Of a DNA stretch of 64,000 nucleotides, positions 29,932 through 39,308 are shown one piece after another. Made by a program: the position numbers and the translations under genes. The notes below the pieces were generated by a model. That model was given only the letters and a program-made list of their open reading frames with translations. It was not told the origin of the DNA and made no database searches. The stretch's first letter is position 1. Every line of letters begins with the position of its first letter. Source of the stretch: Bifidobacterium mellis (GTDB lineage Bacteria > Actinomycetota > Actinomycetes > Actinomycetales > Bifidobacteriaceae); contig NZ_KQ033885.1 in the NCBI RefSeq assembly GCF_000967265.1, positions 657,552 to 721,551 on the forward strand, in the 5' to 3' direction.

Positions 29932-30038
29932 ACATCGGCCCAAAAAGCTGGGTCTGGTCTACCGTTATGATGAAACTGCCGCCCGGCATGTGTTGTTGGA
30001 CGGCCCGAGCGCACGAGTATCGCGTATAAGGAGTGGCA

Positions 30039-30644
30039 ATGCAGGAGCATGCCGAGTCAGAGACCGGTCGTGAGAGGCGCAGGCTTCTCGAAGGATGGAA
30101 TTCACCCCCAAACCTGGTCACCTACACCCGTATCCTCCTGGTCCTGGTCTTCATCGTCCTGGATCTGATGGCCGGTCCCTGGGGCGAGCGCAGGCCTGGC
30201 ATGCGGTGGACCGCCGCCGTGCTCTTCATCCTCGCCGCTTCGACCGACAAGCTGGACGGGTGGCTGGCCCGCCGGTACAACCAGGTGACCGAGCTGGGCA
30301 AACTCATGGATCCCATTGCCGACAAGCTGCTGATCTGCTCGGCGCTGATCGTGGCCTCCGCCTTCGGCGAGCTCTGGTGGTGGGTCACCCTGCTCTTCCT
30401 GGTGCGGGAACTGGGCATCACCCTGCTGCGGGTCCTGGTCATCAACAAGCAGGGCCGGGTCATCGCCGCCTCCCAGGCCGGCAAGTACAAGACCTTGTTT
30501 GAATGCATCGGCCTGGGCATGCTCATGGTGCCCCTGTCGGCCGTCTGGCCCTGGTACCTGGTGGCCACCCGTGTGGTCATCCTGGTGGCCCTGGCCCTCT
30601 GCCTCTACTCGGGCGCGGAATACGTGATAGGGATGCGGCGATGA
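30039..30644 (+). CDS. pgsA: CDP-diacylglycerol–glycerol-3-phosphate 3-phosphatidyltransferase
   Basis: 201-aa membrane enzyme making phosphatidylglycerol phosphate, the first committed step to PG and cardiolipin. The CDP-alcohol phosphotransferase signature is complete: DKLDGWLARR, then GKLMDPIADK. Four or more hydrophobic segments. AAGGAG sits 5 nt before the ATG at 30039; the GTG at 30033 overlaps that motif and is rejected. Its stop overlaps the cinA start (ATGA). Confidence 0.93.
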   Translation: MQEHAESETGRERRRLLEGWNSPPNLVTYTRILLVLVFIVLDLMAGPWGERRPGMRWTAAVLFILAASTDKLDGWLARRYNQVTELGKLMDPIADKLLICSALIVASAFGELWWWVTLLFLVRELGITLLRVLVINKQGRVIAASQAGKYKTLFECIGLGMLMVPLSAVWPWYLVATRVVILVALALCLYSGAEYVIGMRR

Positions 30645-31210
30645 TCGGCAAGAGCGTGCAGGGCCGTTGCGACGACCTGGCTGGACGGATCATCGACACC
30701 TGCCGTGATTCGGGCCTGCTGCTGGCCGCCGCCGAATCGCTGACCGGAGGGCTGCTGGCCGATGCCTTCGTCAGGATCCCCGGGGCCTCAGACGTCTTCC
30801 TTGGATCGGCCGTCACCTACGACATCGCCGCCAAGGCCGCGATCCTCAAGGTGGACCAGGATCTGCTGGCCACCCAGGGCGCGGTCCATCCACGGGTCGC
30901 CCAGGAGATGGCCGAGGGCACGGCCAGGCTCTACACCAGGCCAGGGCACGAGGACACGGTCATCGGCATGGCCACTACGGGTGTGGCCGGTCCGGGCCCT
31001 GACGGGGACGATCCTGCCGGGCTGGTCTACATCGGTCTGGCCCTGCCCGTCCGTGTGATGGGTCGACGTATAGAGACCGGCCTTCAGTCCCACGCCTACC
31101 GGACCTATGCCTACGAGCTGCATCTGGACGGCGACCGCGAACAGGTGCGCCGGGGTACGGTCATGCGGATTCTGGACCAGCTGGATCGGGCCCTGCACTC
31201 GCTCGGCTGA
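30641..31210 (+). CDS. CinA C-terminal family protein (nicotinamide-nucleotide amidase domain)
   Basis: 189 aa, only the C-terminal CinA/PncC domain: [16 protein letters not shown], a [18 protein letters not shown] segment and the G-rich [20 protein letters not shown]. Such proteins deamidate NMN to recycle NAD by-products. Starts at 30641, ATGA overlap with pgsA; much longer in-frame starts run through pgsA and are discarded. The pgsA–cinA–clgR order is conserved in actinobacteria. Confidence 0.9.
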   Translation: MIGKSVQGRCDDLAGRIIDTCRDSGLLLAAAESLTGGLLADAFVRIPGASDVFLGSAVTYDIAAKAAILKVDQDLLATQGAVHPRVAQEMAEGTARLYTRPGHEDTVIGMATTGVAGPGPDGDDPAGLVYIGLALPVRVMGRRIETGLQSHAYRTYAYELHLDGDREQVRRGTVMRILDQLDRALHSLG

Positions 31211-31251
31211 CGGCCTGATATCCACAAGGCGATACCGGACCTTGCGCATAC

Positions 31252-31265
31252 GTGACCTTGGTCAC
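31252..31265. promoter_or_regulatory. 14-bp palindrome upstream of clgR
   Basis: GTGACCTTGGTCAC is a perfect inverted repeat 100 bp upstream of the clgR start. It may be an operator; it does not match the SOS box or CIRCE. Confidence 0.45.
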
Positions 31266-31364
31266 AAAGCAGGCCTTTCGGGTTCCTCCCCTGGAATAAT
31301 CCAGCGGCTGGTCTGTTGGTCAGTGTGTAAGAAGTTGAACACGATAATGGCGAAAGGGGCTGCT

Positions 31365-31883
31365 ATGGCCAGCACCGAGACCGTGATGACTCGAACCAAC
31401 GAAACCTATGATGTCAAGCCGGCCGCACCCGGAGTGGAGCGCAACGCGCGGGTTCGTGATCTGACACCCGCCCAGCGTCGTGCCGTCGTCTTCGCCCAGC
31501 AGCAGGTGATCCGTGCCAAGGCCGCCAAGAAGGCCAAGGAGGAGCGCCAGGCCAACCTGAACAAGATGTGGATGGAGGAGGACGGCATGGAAGCCAGCCG
31601 TCAGCGGGCAGCCTCCGCCAATGACGGCCGGGCCGTCACCCATACCGTCTCCCTGCGCGAGGCCCTGGGCCACGTGCTGCGCGAGCTGAGGACCAACGAT
31701 CACAAGACCCTGCGTGAGGTCAGCGAGAAGGCGGGCGTGTCCTTGGGCTACCTGTCAGAGGTGGAACGCGGCCAGAAGGAGGCCAGCTCCGAACTGCTGA
31801 GCTCCATCGCCGACGCGCTGGGCCTGGGGGTGCCGCAGACCCTGCGGATGGTGGCGGACTATCTGGAGTCCACTCAGGAGTAA
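31365..31883 (+). CDS. clgR: ClgR-like XRE-family regulator of clp protease genes
   Basis: 172 aa. The C-terminal HTH ([20 protein letters not shown] and [18 protein letters not shown]) closely matches actinobacterial ClgR, an activator of clpP/clpC and other stress genes. The first 100 residues are a basic, helical extension ([19 protein letters not shown]) longer than in typical ClgR proteins. The ATG at 31365 is chosen for AAAGGGG 5 nt upstream; 31347 is an alternative. Ends at a clear terminator. ClgR proteins end in hydrophobic Clp degrons in some species; this one ends YLESTQE, without an obvious one. Confidence 0.85.
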   Translation: MASTETVMTRTNETYDVKPAAPGVERNARVRDLTPAQRRAVVFAQQQVIRAKAAKKAKEERQANLNKMWMEEDGMEASRQRAASANDGRAVTHTVSLREALGHVLRELRTNDHKTLREVSEKAGVSLGYLSEVERGQKEASSELLSSIADALGLGVPQTLRMVADYLESTQE

Positions 31884-31923
31884 GCATGTCAGGTCCGGTC
31901 GGCTGACCCGGCGGACCGTTCTC

Positions 31924-31960
31924 GAGGGCGTCCGGTTCTGAGGAACCAGGCGCCCTCTTC
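31924..31960 (+). terminator. Terminator after clgR
   Basis: GAGGGCG (31924-31930) pairs with CGCCCTC (31951-31957), with an inner GGTTC/GAACC pair (31934-31938 with 31943-31947), followed by TTCT. Confidence 0.75.
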
Positions 31961-32028
31961 TGCTGACTGTCGGTTGCTACCGTAGAAGGGGTGTGACAGG
32001 GTGGGTCTTGGACGAAAGGTGATGTCGG

Positions 32029-32262
32029 GTGCGTGAACGGGAATTCTGGCAGCTGCTGGAGGAGGTCTTCGGGCGGGTCTACGGACGCAGTCTGGCCCGT
32101 GACCAAAGGCTGACCGCCCTGGATGCCATGACCGTAATAGAGGCACTGGATGCGGGCGTGGAGCCGCGCGTGGTCTGGAACGTGCTCTGCGATCAGATGG
32201 AGATTCCCGACTCCAGGCGCTGGGGGAAGGACCACAATGCGCCGCCCTTGCCGGCAGCCTGA
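32029..32262 (+). CDS. DUF3046 family protein
   Basis: 77 aa, matching the small actinobacterial DUF3046 family: REREFWQLLEEVFGRVYG at the start, ALDAMTVIEALDAGVEP in the middle, VVWNVLCDQMEIP at the end. Starts with GTG at 32029, preceded by GAAAGGTGAT. The gene typically lies next to recA in actinobacteria, as here. Function unknown. Confidence 0.85.
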   Translation: MREREFWQLLEEVFGRVYGRSLARDQRLTALDAMTVIEALDAGVEPRVVWNVLCDQMEIPDSRRWGKDHNAPPLPAA

Positions 32263-32311
32263 TCGGCGGATTTTATCCTCTGCGAATTTATTTCCCGCTC
32301 CAGGCGATTTT

Positions 32312-32341
32312 CGAACATTTGTTCGCATGGTCGGGTATACT
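32312..32341 (+). promoter_or_regulatory. recA promoter with SOS (LexA) box
   Basis: CGAACATTTGTTCG (32312-32325) is a perfect actinobacterial/Gram-positive SOS box. TATACT (32336-32341) is the likely -10; a 17-bp spacing puts the -35 inside the box, so LexA binding would block RNA polymerase. Confidence 0.88.
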
Positions 32342-32490
32342 GATACCCATGGTCCGGTGACCATCGGCACGTTCGACCACATCGGGCGCCGGGACCGCAG
32401 ACGGGTTCCGACGGCGGATAGGCTGTCAATCGTGAGGTCGTCAATCAGGATGTCGTCATCGTGAGGTCGGTTACTAAGAAGGAGAGCCAT

Positions 32491-33645
32491 ATGGCACGTC
32501 AGAGCAACAGTGGCAAGGCGAAGAAGGAAGAGGAGGGCGGGATCGATCCCCGTCGCCAGGCAGCCTTGAACACGGCCCTCGCGCAGGTGGAGAAGAGCTT
32601 CGGCAAGGGTTCGGCCATGCGTCTGGGCGACAAGCCTGCCCAGGATGTGGAGGTCATTCCCACCGGGTCCCTGGCCTTGGATATGGCCCTGGGCATCGGC
32701 GGACTGCCCCGCGGCCGCATCGTCGAGATCTATGGTCCGGAATCCTCGGGCAAGACCACCCTGGCTCTGCATGCGGTGGCCAATGCGCAGGCCGGCGGTG
32801 GAGTGGCCGCCTTCATCGATGCCGAGCACGCTCTGGATCCCGAGTACGCCAAGAAGCTGGGCGTGGACACGGACTCCCTGATCGTCTCCCAGCCGGACAA
32901 CGGCGAGCAGGCGCTGGAGATCGCCGACATGCTGATCCGGTCGGGCGCACTGGACGTCATCGTCATCGACTCGGTGGCCGCCCTGGTGCCCAAGGCCGAG
33001 ATCGAGGGCGATATGGGCGATAGCCACGTGGGTCTGCAGGCCCGTCTGATGAGCCAGGCCCTGCGCAAGATGACCGGTGCCCTGTCCCAGGCCAACACCA
33101 CAGCCATCTTCATCAACCAGCTCAGGGAGAAGATCGGTGTCTTCTTCGGCAGCCCGGAGACCACCACCGGCGGCAAGGCCCTGAAGTTCTATGCCTCGGT
33201 CCGTCTGGACATCCGCCGTATCCAGACCCTGAAGAACGGCGACGAGGCAGTGGGCAACCGCACCAAGGTCAAGGTGGTCAAGAACAAGATGGCCCCGCCT
33301 TTCAAGGTGGCTGAATTCGACATCCTCTATGGAGAGGGCATCTCCAAGGAGGGTTCGGTTCTGGACATGGCCCTGCAGACCAACATCGTCAAGAAGTCGG
33401 GCTCCTGGTTCACCTACGAGGGCGATCAGCTGGGTCAGGGCAGGGAGAACGTCCGTCAGTTCCTCAAGGACAACCCCGGCCTGACCAAGGAAATCGAGGA
33501 TAAGGTCAAGGTGGCCTTCGGCCTTATTCCTGCCCCCTCTGAGGACGACAAGGCCGATCAGGCCGATGCTGACCAGGGCAGCAAGGAAGACGACTCGGCT
33601 CCTGTCGACGTCAACAGCACTGTGCCCACGGCCCAGGCTGCATGA
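32491..33645 (+). CDS. recA: Recombinase A
   Basis: 384-aa RecA: DNA strand exchange and LexA co-protease. P-loop [10 protein letters not shown] near residue 79, [20 protein letters not shown], and [20 protein letters not shown]. The C-terminus ends in an acidic Asp/Gln/Ala tail ([17 protein letters not shown]). The ATG at 32491 follows AAGGAGAG; the GTG at 32461 in frame is too far. Followed 4 nt later by recX. Confidence 0.98.
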   Translation: MARQSNSGKAKKEEEGGIDPRRQAALNTALAQVEKSFGKGSAMRLGDKPAQDVEVIPTGSLALDMALGIGGLPRGRIVEIYGPESSGKTTLALHAVANAQAGGGVAAFIDAEHALDPEYAKKLGVDTDSLIVSQPDNGEQALEIADMLIRSGALDVIVIDSVAALVPKAEIEGDMGDSHVGLQARLMSQALRKMTGALSQANTTAIFINQLREKIGVFFGSPETTTGGKALKFYASVRLDIRRIQTLKNGDEAVGNRTKVKVVKNKMAPPFKVAEFDILYGEGISKEGSVLDMALQTNIVKKSGSWFTYEGDQLGQGRENVRQFLKDNPGLTKEIEDKVKVAFGLIPAPSEDDKADQADADQGSKEDDSAPVDVNSTVPTAQAA

Positions 33646-33649
33646 TCCG

Positions 33650-34660
33650 ATGATTTCGGCCGAGGACTTCCTCAAGGAAAATCCTGTCCGACTGACTCAG
33701 ACCGAGGATTCTGCCGACTCCAGTGCAGAGTCGGTGGATTCTCGGTCGGACCAGTTGCAGCCAGACTCTGCGGGCGCGCCTGCTCCAGCAGGTCCGGCAG
33801 GGTCAGCAGATATTGGGACAGTCCTTGATTCCGCTACCGATTCGCGGTCTGATTCGGGCCCTCTGCATACCTTAAAGTCCCTGCTCACTGCGGATGTTCG
33901 CCCCGTTGCTATCCGGCAGAATGACAGTGACAAGGACAAGGAAGACAGCCGCCCAGTGCAGCCCCCTGTCCTCGGTCTGGGGCGTGGCGCCCAGTTCGGA
34001 GGCAGTCTTGAAGATATTGACAGTGCTGCCAATGTTGATATGGGTGATGAATCCCTGGCAGGTCACCATTCCCCTGGGCGCCGTTCTGCCCGGGGTTCCG
34101 ACAGAAGGACTCGCCGCCGTGGCCGTCGCCCACGTGCCGGCGGCTTTGGCGGAGGCTCAGCACCTGCAGCTCCGCGAGCAGATGCTGTTGATGCGGATGC
34201 TTGCCGGGAGGCTGCACTGACCCTGCTTGATGCGGCGGCCCGTTCCAGCGGGGCGCTGGCCCGTCGTCTGGTCGACAAGGGGTTCGACACGAACGTGGTC
34301 GATCAGGTGGTCGACCGGTTGACCAGGCTGGGTCTTGTGGATGACCAGGCCTATGCCCAGGATCTGCTGCGTTCCTGCCTGCATCGCACCATGGGGGAGC
34401 GGGGTGTGCTCTCGGAGATGACCCGCAAGGGTCTGGATCCGGGACTGGCTGCGCAGGTGGTGGCCCAGGCCTCTCGTGAGGGACTCTTCGTCGACTCCGC
34501 CTACGAGCTTGGCCGCAAGGTTGCCCGCAAGACGGCCGGACTCGATCTCAAGGTCCGAAAACGCCGATTCTGGAGTGCCGGATCACGCAAGGGCCACAGC
34601 CCCGGCCTCCTCAACCAGGTGGCAGCCGACCTTTTCGTCTCCGACGACTCTCTTGATTGA
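33650..34660 (+). CDS. recX: RecX regulatory protein with a long disordered N-terminal extension
   Basis: Inhibits RecA filament extension. 336 aa, about twice the usual RecX length. The RecX helical repeats occupy roughly residues 180-330: [39 protein letters not shown] and ERGVLSEMTRKGLDPGLAA. Residues 1-175 are Ser/Asp/Pro-rich and then Arg/Gly-rich (RRSARGSDRRTRRRGRRPR), probably disordered and nucleic-acid binding. ATG 33650 sits 4 nt after the recA stop, giving co-transcription. An internal start cannot be excluded. Confidence 0.87.
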   Translation: MISAEDFLKENPVRLTQTEDSADSSAESVDSRSDQLQPDSAGAPAPAGPAGSADIGTVLDSATDSRSDSGPLHTLKSLLTADVRPVAIRQNDSDKDKEDSRPVQPPVLGLGRGAQFGGSLEDIDSAANVDMGDESLAGHHSPGRRSARGSDRRTRRRGRRPRAGGFGGGSAPAAPRADAVDADACREAALTLLDAAARSSGALARRLVDKGFDTNVVDQVVDRLTRLGLVDDQAYAQDLLRSCLHRTMGERGVLSEMTRKGLDPGLAAQVVAQASREGLFVDSAYELGRKVARKTAGLDLKVRKRRFWSAGSRKGHSPGLLNQVAADLFVSDDSLD

Positions 34661-34703
34661 ATTGAGCTGATTGCTGCCAAGGCATCACACAGTGAAAGAG
34701 AAG

Positions 34704-35081
34704 ATGAGACCTCTCATATACCCCGGGTTCTGTCATCGACCGGATGAAAATCCGGACGACGGATGGCCATCCATCTCGACCTGACGTCGCCGCCAGGCTC
34801 TAGCGGCCTACCCGAAGGCGGGACGAGCAGCCCCTGAATGCCTTCTGCTTGGCCTTGCTCCCGATGAGGCTTGCCATGCGGTCGGCGTTACCGTCGACCC
34901 GGTGGTCTCTTACACCGCCGTTTCACCCTTGCCCGCCTTTACCAGGCGAGCGGTCTGTTCTCTGTTGCGCTATCTCTCAGGTCACCCTGGGCGGACGTTA
35001 TCCGCCATCGTGCTCTGTGGAGCCCGGAAGTTCCTCAGCCCTTCCCAGGAGGAGGGACCGCGGCCATCCGAGAGGTCTCGG
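34704..35081 (-). ncRNA. rnpB: RNase P RNA
   Basis: Catalytic RNA for tRNA 5' maturation, about 378 nt, transcribed leftward. On the minus strand: GAGGAACTTCCGGGCTCC followed by ACAGAGCACGATGG and GGATAACGTCC (conserved region I), GGGTGAAACGGCGG and AAGAGACCACC in the middle, and GACAGAACCCGG near the 3' end. Helix P1 is seen as GAGACCTCTC (5', plus 35070-35079) pairing with GAGAGGTCTC (3', plus 34706-34715), fixing both ends within a few bases. TATGCT (plus 35088-35093) is a well-placed -10. Open frames here are incidental. The flanks 34661-34703 and 35094-35256 hold no gene I can support. Confidence 0.95.
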
Positions 35082-35256
35082 GGATACAGCATAGCGGAAC
35101 TGAACGACCGAACCATCGGTCATGATCCCGCTCTGGCCTCAAGCTCAATCAGTGAGTCAGCCCCGCTCTTCGGATACAATCGGAAGCACAGTCGATGGTG
35201 ACTAAGTCCGCCATCGCACCAGCGGTTCGTCCGCTCACAAGTGCAAGGAGATTCCC

Positions 35257-35931
35257 ATGGAGATCGTCATTACCGGTCGACATACCCAAATCAAGCAGCG
35301 GTTCCGCGACGTTGTGGACAGCAAGATGAACAGGGTGACGGCCATCGCCCCCGATGCCCAGCGCATCCAGGTCGTTCTGACACATGAAGGCAATCCCCGC
35401 CAGGCTGACAGCGCCAAGAGGGTGGAGCTCACGGTCCAGGCCGGCAAGACCGTGATTCGCGCCGAGGCTTCCAGCGCCGACGAGTTCAGCGCACTGGACA
35501 TGGCCTTGGACAAGCTGACCCAGCGTCTGCGCCGGGTCCGCGACCGCCGCAAGGACCATCGCCGCGGACTGGAGCATCCGCCACTGCCCGCCGATCTGCC
35601 CGTGGATGACCAGGCAGGTGATGAGGGCGATCAGGGCCAGGAGTCCAATCCAGACAACAGCGCCCAGAGCGCCGTGGCCTCGGACCTGGCACCGGGTCAG
35701 TCGGTCGAGGTGCAGGTGGGGGACACTCCCATCGTCATCCGCCGCAAGCTGCACATCGCCGAGCCCATGAGCATCGACGAGGCCCTCTACGAGATGGAGC
35801 TGATCGGCCACGACTTCTTCCTCTTCGTCAACAAGGAGACCCGGCGGCCGTCGGTGGTCTACCGTCGGCACGGTTGGAGCTACGGTGTCTTCGAAATCGA
35901 TACGCCTGAGCATGTAGGCCAGAAGAAGTAA
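35257..35931 (+). CDS. hpf: Ribosome hibernation-promoting factor, long form
   Basis: 224 aa: an N-terminal RaiA/YfiA domain (MEIVITGRHTQIKQRFRDVV ... LDMALDKLTQRLRRVRDRRK), an acidic linker, and the C-terminal dimerisation domain (EPMSIDEALYEMELIGHDFF, then VVYRRHGWSYGVFEID). Long HPF dimerises 70S ribosomes into 100S particles in stationary phase or starvation. AAGGAG precedes the ATG at 35257. It sits upstream of secA, an arrangement common in actinobacteria. Confidence 0.94.
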   Translation: MEIVITGRHTQIKQRFRDVVDSKMNRVTAIAPDAQRIQVVLTHEGNPRQADSAKRVELTVQAGKTVIRAEASSADEFSALDMALDKLTQRLRRVRDRRKDHRRGLEHPPLPADLPVDDQAGDEGDQGQESNPDNSAQSAVASDLAPGQSVEVQVGDTPIVIRRKLHIAEPMSIDEALYEMELIGHDFFLFVNKETRRPSVVYRRHGWSYGVFEIDTPEHVGQKK

Positions 35932-36156
35932 GAGCAAAACGGATATTGAACAGTGGGGCGATTCCCCGGCGGCAGGTTGGCCCGGCCTCCGGAGAATTGC
36001 CCTCTTCAATGCCCGGTCCGGCTGCCAAGGCCGCAGCCGGGTTTGCGGAACCATCGGTTTCGAGAAAATCGGTGCATTCGCGTAAGATAATCAAGGTCTG
36101 GGCCTACGTCAGCTGAGGGCGTGCGAAGGCCATAAAAGAACGGTAGGGAGCGCAAC

Positions 36157-39078
36157 GTGGTAGCAGTCTTGGACAAGGTCCTCCGTATGGGCGAGGGTCG
36201 TCAGATTCGCAAGCTTCAGGGGGTGGCCAAGGCGACCAACGCCTTCGAGGATCAGATCTCGGCCATGAGCGACGAGGAGCTCAAGGGTCAGACGCCAAAG
36301 TTCAAGCAGCGACTTGAGAACGGCGAATCCCTCGATTCCCTGATGCCTGAAGCCTTCGCCACGGTTCGCGAGGTTTCCAAGCGCACCCTGGGCCAGCGGC
36401 ACTTCGACGTCCAGCTGATGGGCGGAGCGGCCCTGCACTGGGGCAACATCGCCGAGATGAAGACCGGCGAGGGCAAGACCCTGGTGGCCACCCTGCCCAG
36501 CTATCTGAATGCCTTGGAAGGCAAGGGCGTGCACGTGGTCACGGTCAACGACTACCTGGCCTCCTACCAGAGCGAGCTCATGGGGCGCATCTTCCGCTTC
36601 CTGGGCATGAGCGTGGGTTGCATCATCACCGACCAGCGTCCCGCCGAGCGCCGCAAGCAGTACCAGGCGGACATCACCTATGGCACCAACAACGAATTCG
36701 GCTTCGACTACCTGCGTGACAACATGGCCTGGGACAAGGACGAGCTGGTCCAGCGCGGCCACCATTTCGCCATCGTGGATGAGGTGGACTCCATCCTGAT
36801 AGACGAGGCTCGAACTCCTCTGATCATCTCCGGACCCGCCGAGGGCGATGTGACCCGATGGTACCGGCAGTTCGCCAAGCTGGTCCCCAAGCTCACCAGG
36901 GATGAGGACTACGAGGTCGACGAGAAGAAGAAGGTCGTCGGCATCCTGGACCCCGGCATCACCAAGGTGGAGGACTACCTGGGCATCGACAACCTCTACG
37001 AGCCCGCCAACACCGCCCTGATCGGGTACCTGAACAACGCCATCAAGGCCAAGGAGCTCTTCCTGCGCGACCGCGACTACGTGGTCCAGAACGGTGAGGT
37101 CCTGATTGTGGACGAGCATACAGGCCGTCTGCTCAAGGGCCGCCGCTACAACGAGGGCCTCCACCAGGCCATCGAGGCCAAGGAGGGCGTGGAGGTCAAG
37201 GCCGAGAACCAGACCTTCGCCACCATCACCCTGCAGAACTACTTCCGCATGTACGACAAGCTGGCGGGCATGACCGGAACGGCCGAGACCGAGGCCGCCG
37301 AGTTCATGAACACCTACAAGCTGGGCGTGCTGCCCATCCCCACCAACAAGCCCATGATCCGCAAGGATCAGCCGGATCTGATCTACCGCACCAAGAAGGA
37401 GAAGCTGACCGCCATCGTCCGCGATGTGGCCAAGCGGCATGCCAAGGGCCAGCCCATCCTACTGGGCACCGCATCCGTGGAGTCCTCCGAGGTGGTCTCC
37501 TCCCTGCTGGACGTGGCCGGCATCGACCATCAGGTCCTCAACGCCAAGCAGCATGCGCGCGAGGCTGCGGTCGTGGCTGTGGCAGGGCGCAAGGGGGCTG
37601 TGACCGTGGCCACCAACATGGCAGGGCGTGGCACCGACATAATGCTGGGCGGAAACGTGGAGTTCCTTGCCGATCAGAAGCTCAAGGAGCAGGGTTACTC
37701 CTCCGACGACACTCCTGAGGAGTATGAGAAGCGCTGGCCCAAGATGCTGGACTCCGTCAAGGAGCAGGTCAAGGACGAGCATGAGGAGGTCGTCAAGCTG
37801 GGTGGCCTGTACGTACTGGGCACCGAGCGGCACGAGTCCCGCCGTATCGACAACCAGCTGCGCGGCCGCTCAGGCCGTCAGGGCGATCCTGGCGAGTCCA
37901 GGTTCTACCTGAGCCTGGAAGACGATCTGATGCGCCTGTTCAATACCGGGATGGTGGCTCAGCTCATGTCCAAGAGCCTGCCCGAGGGCCAGCCCATCGA
38001 CAAAAAGAGCGTCTCCAAGGGTGTGCGCAACGCACAGAAGTCCGTGGAATCCCGCAACTACGAGATCCGCAAGAACGTGTTGAAGTACGACGATGTGATG
38101 AACAAGCAGCGTCAGGTCATCTATGGCGAGCGTCAGGCGGTGCTCAAGGGCGAGGACATCCACGAGGACATTCTCCGCTTCATCAGCGAGACCATCACCT
38201 CATACATCCGGGGTGCACAGAAGGGCTCGGACAAGCCCGAGGACTGGGATGCCGACGGGCTCTGGAAGGCGCTGGCCTCCGTCTACCCGGTCAGTCTTGA
38301 CCAGGATGAGACCATGGACTCCCTGGAGGGTCTGAAGGGTGACAAGGCCGTCAAGGCTCTGGCGGACAAGTTGGTGGAGGATGCCGATTCCATCTACCAG
38401 CAGCGTGAGGACGAGCTGGGCGAGAAGGGCTCCAGGCAGCTGGAGCGCCAGGTGGTCCTCTCCGTCCTGGACAGCAAGTGGCGTGAGCACCTCTACGAGA
38501 TGGACTACCTGAAGGACGGCATCGGCCTGCGCGGCATGGGTCAGCGTGACCCCCTGGTCGAGTACCAGCGCGAGGGCTACCAGATGTACAACTCCATGAT
38601 CGACGCCATCAAGGAGCAGACCGTGCAGCTGCTCTTCAACGTGGACCTCAAGCAGATCGCGGCCAGCCAGGAGAACGAGCGGCGGGCCCGCGAGGAGCGT
38701 AAGGAGAACGAGGAGAGCCAGTCCGAGCCGGTCAACTACCAGGCGCCTGAAGAGCCTGATGCCGAGGACGAGACCACCGACATTGACGAGACTGCCGAGG
38801 AGCATGACGAGGGTGCTCCGGCTGGCAGCATCCAGGAGGATTCAGAGGAGGATGCCTCTGAGGATGCCGCTGACGAGGGTGCTCCGGCCCCGGTCGGACC
38901 TGCCCCTATCAGCCATGCCGAGGGCAAGGTCCCTGCCAACAAGAGGCCCAAGGCCGTAGAGGATCACTCGCCTTGGTCTGATGGCCGCACCTTCCCGGGC
39001 ACGCCCCGCAACGCCCCCTGCCCCTGTGGTTCCGGACGCAAGTACAAGATGTGCCACGGCCAGAACGAGAAGAAATGA
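36157..39078 (+). CDS. secA: Preprotein translocase ATPase SecA
   Basis: 973-aa motor of the Sec pathway. Walker [15 protein letters not shown], the [16 protein letters not shown] motor motif, PNHAxxH-type region ([10 protein letters not shown]), [12 protein letters not shown] and [21 protein letters not shown] are intact. The C-terminal acidic linker (about 850-930) ends in the zinc SEC-C motif [14 protein letters not shown]. Start is GTG at 36157 after AGGGAGCG; downstream ATG codons would cut the conserved N-terminus. Ends at a clear terminator. Confidence 0.97.
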   Translation: MVAVLDKVLRMGEGRQIRKLQGVAKATNAFEDQISAMSDEELKGQTPKFKQRLENGESLDSLMPEAFATVREVSKRTLGQRHFDVQLMGGAALHWGNIAEMKTGEGKTLVATLPSYLNALEGKGVHVVTVNDYLASYQSELMGRIFRFLGMSVGCIITDQRPAERRKQYQADITYGTNNEFGFDYLRDNMAWDKDELVQRGHHFAIVDEVDSILIDEARTPLIISGPAEGDVTRWYRQFAKLVPKLTRDEDYEVDEKKKVVGILDPGITKVEDYLGIDNLYEPANTALIGYLNNAIKAKELFLRDRDYVVQNGEVLIVDEHTGRLLKGRRYNEGLHQAIEAKEGVEVKAENQTFATITLQNYFRMYDKLAGMTGTAETEAAEFMNTYKLGVLPIPTNKPMIRKDQPDLIYRTKKEKLTAIVRDVAKRHAKGQPILLGTASVESSEVVSSLLDVAGIDHQVLNAKQHAREAAVVAVAGRKGAVTVATNMAGRGTDIMLGGNVEFLADQKLKEQGYSSDDTPEEYEKRWPKMLDSVKEQVKDEHEEVVKLGGLYVLGTERHESRRIDNQLRGRSGRQGDPGESRFYLSLEDDLMRLFNTGMVAQLMSKSLPEGQPIDKKSVSKGVRNAQKSVESRNYEIRKNVLKYDDVMNKQRQVIYGERQAVLKGEDIHEDILRFISETITSYIRGAQKGSDKPEDWDADGLWKALASVYPVSLDQDETMDSLEGLKGDKAVKALADKLVEDADSIYQQREDELGEKGSRQLERQVVLSVLDSKWREHLYEMDYLKDGIGLRGMGQRDPLVEYQREGYQMYNSMIDAIKEQTVQLLFNVDLKQIAASQENERRAREERKENEESQSEPVNYQAPEEPDAEDETTDIDETAEEHDEGAPAGSIQEDSEEDASEDAADEGAPAPVGPAPISHAEGKVPANKRPKAVEDHSPWSDGRTFPGTPRNAPCPCGSGRKYKMCHGQNEKK

Positions 39079-39131
39079 CAGGTTCGCATAATCACTAGCG
39101 GCTTCTGCAGATAAGGTTGCCGATCTGACTG

Positions 39132-39163
39132 ACGGCCATCGCTCACAAGGGCGGTGGCCGTTT
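39132..39163 (+). terminator. secA terminator
   Basis: ACGGCCATCGC (39132-39142) pairs with GCGGTGGCCGT (39151-39161) with one mismatch, followed by TT. Confidence 0.75.
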
Positions 39164-39164
39164 C

Positions 39165-39196
39165 CATATATTGGATTGCCTACTTTCATATATTGG
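39165..39196 (+). repeat. Paired CATATATTGG repeats upstream of trpD
   Basis: CATATATTGG occurs at 39165-39174 and 39187-39196, 22 bp apart (two helical turns). A related GAATATGGGATTGCC follows at 39211. These AT-rich repeats stand out in a GC-rich region and may be an operator. Confidence 0.5.
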
Positions 39197-39225
39197 TAGC
39201 AAAGTGACCAGAATATGGGATTGCC

Positions 39226-39286
39226 TTGTGCAGGGGAGGGGCAGGGCAGTAAACCTAGAGCAAACAGCGGGGCATCCAGCCCCGCT
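39226..39286 (+). promoter_or_regulatory. Candidate trpD promoter and 5' stem-loop
   Basis: TTGTGC (39226-39231) and TAAACC (39250-39255) are 18 bp apart. The predicted start (about 39262) is followed at once by AGCGGGGC (39266-39273)/GCCCCGCT (39279-39286) and TTCTTC, a perfect 8-bp stem that could be an attenuator or a 5'-end stabiliser. No Trp-rich leader peptide or T-box motif was found. Confidence 0.4.
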
Positions 39287-39308
39287 TCTTCAAAGGAAAA
39301 GAGTCATC

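Noticed and set aside
34849-35201. Several overlapping open frames of 80-100 codons
   Set aside because: They lie in the RNase P RNA gene and its 5' flank; the conserved RNA motifs and P1 helix explain the sequence.
39171-39308. In-frame N-terminal extension of trpD, considered as a leader peptide
   Set aside because: Only one Trp codon, no start signal, and continuous with trpD rather than ending before a terminator.
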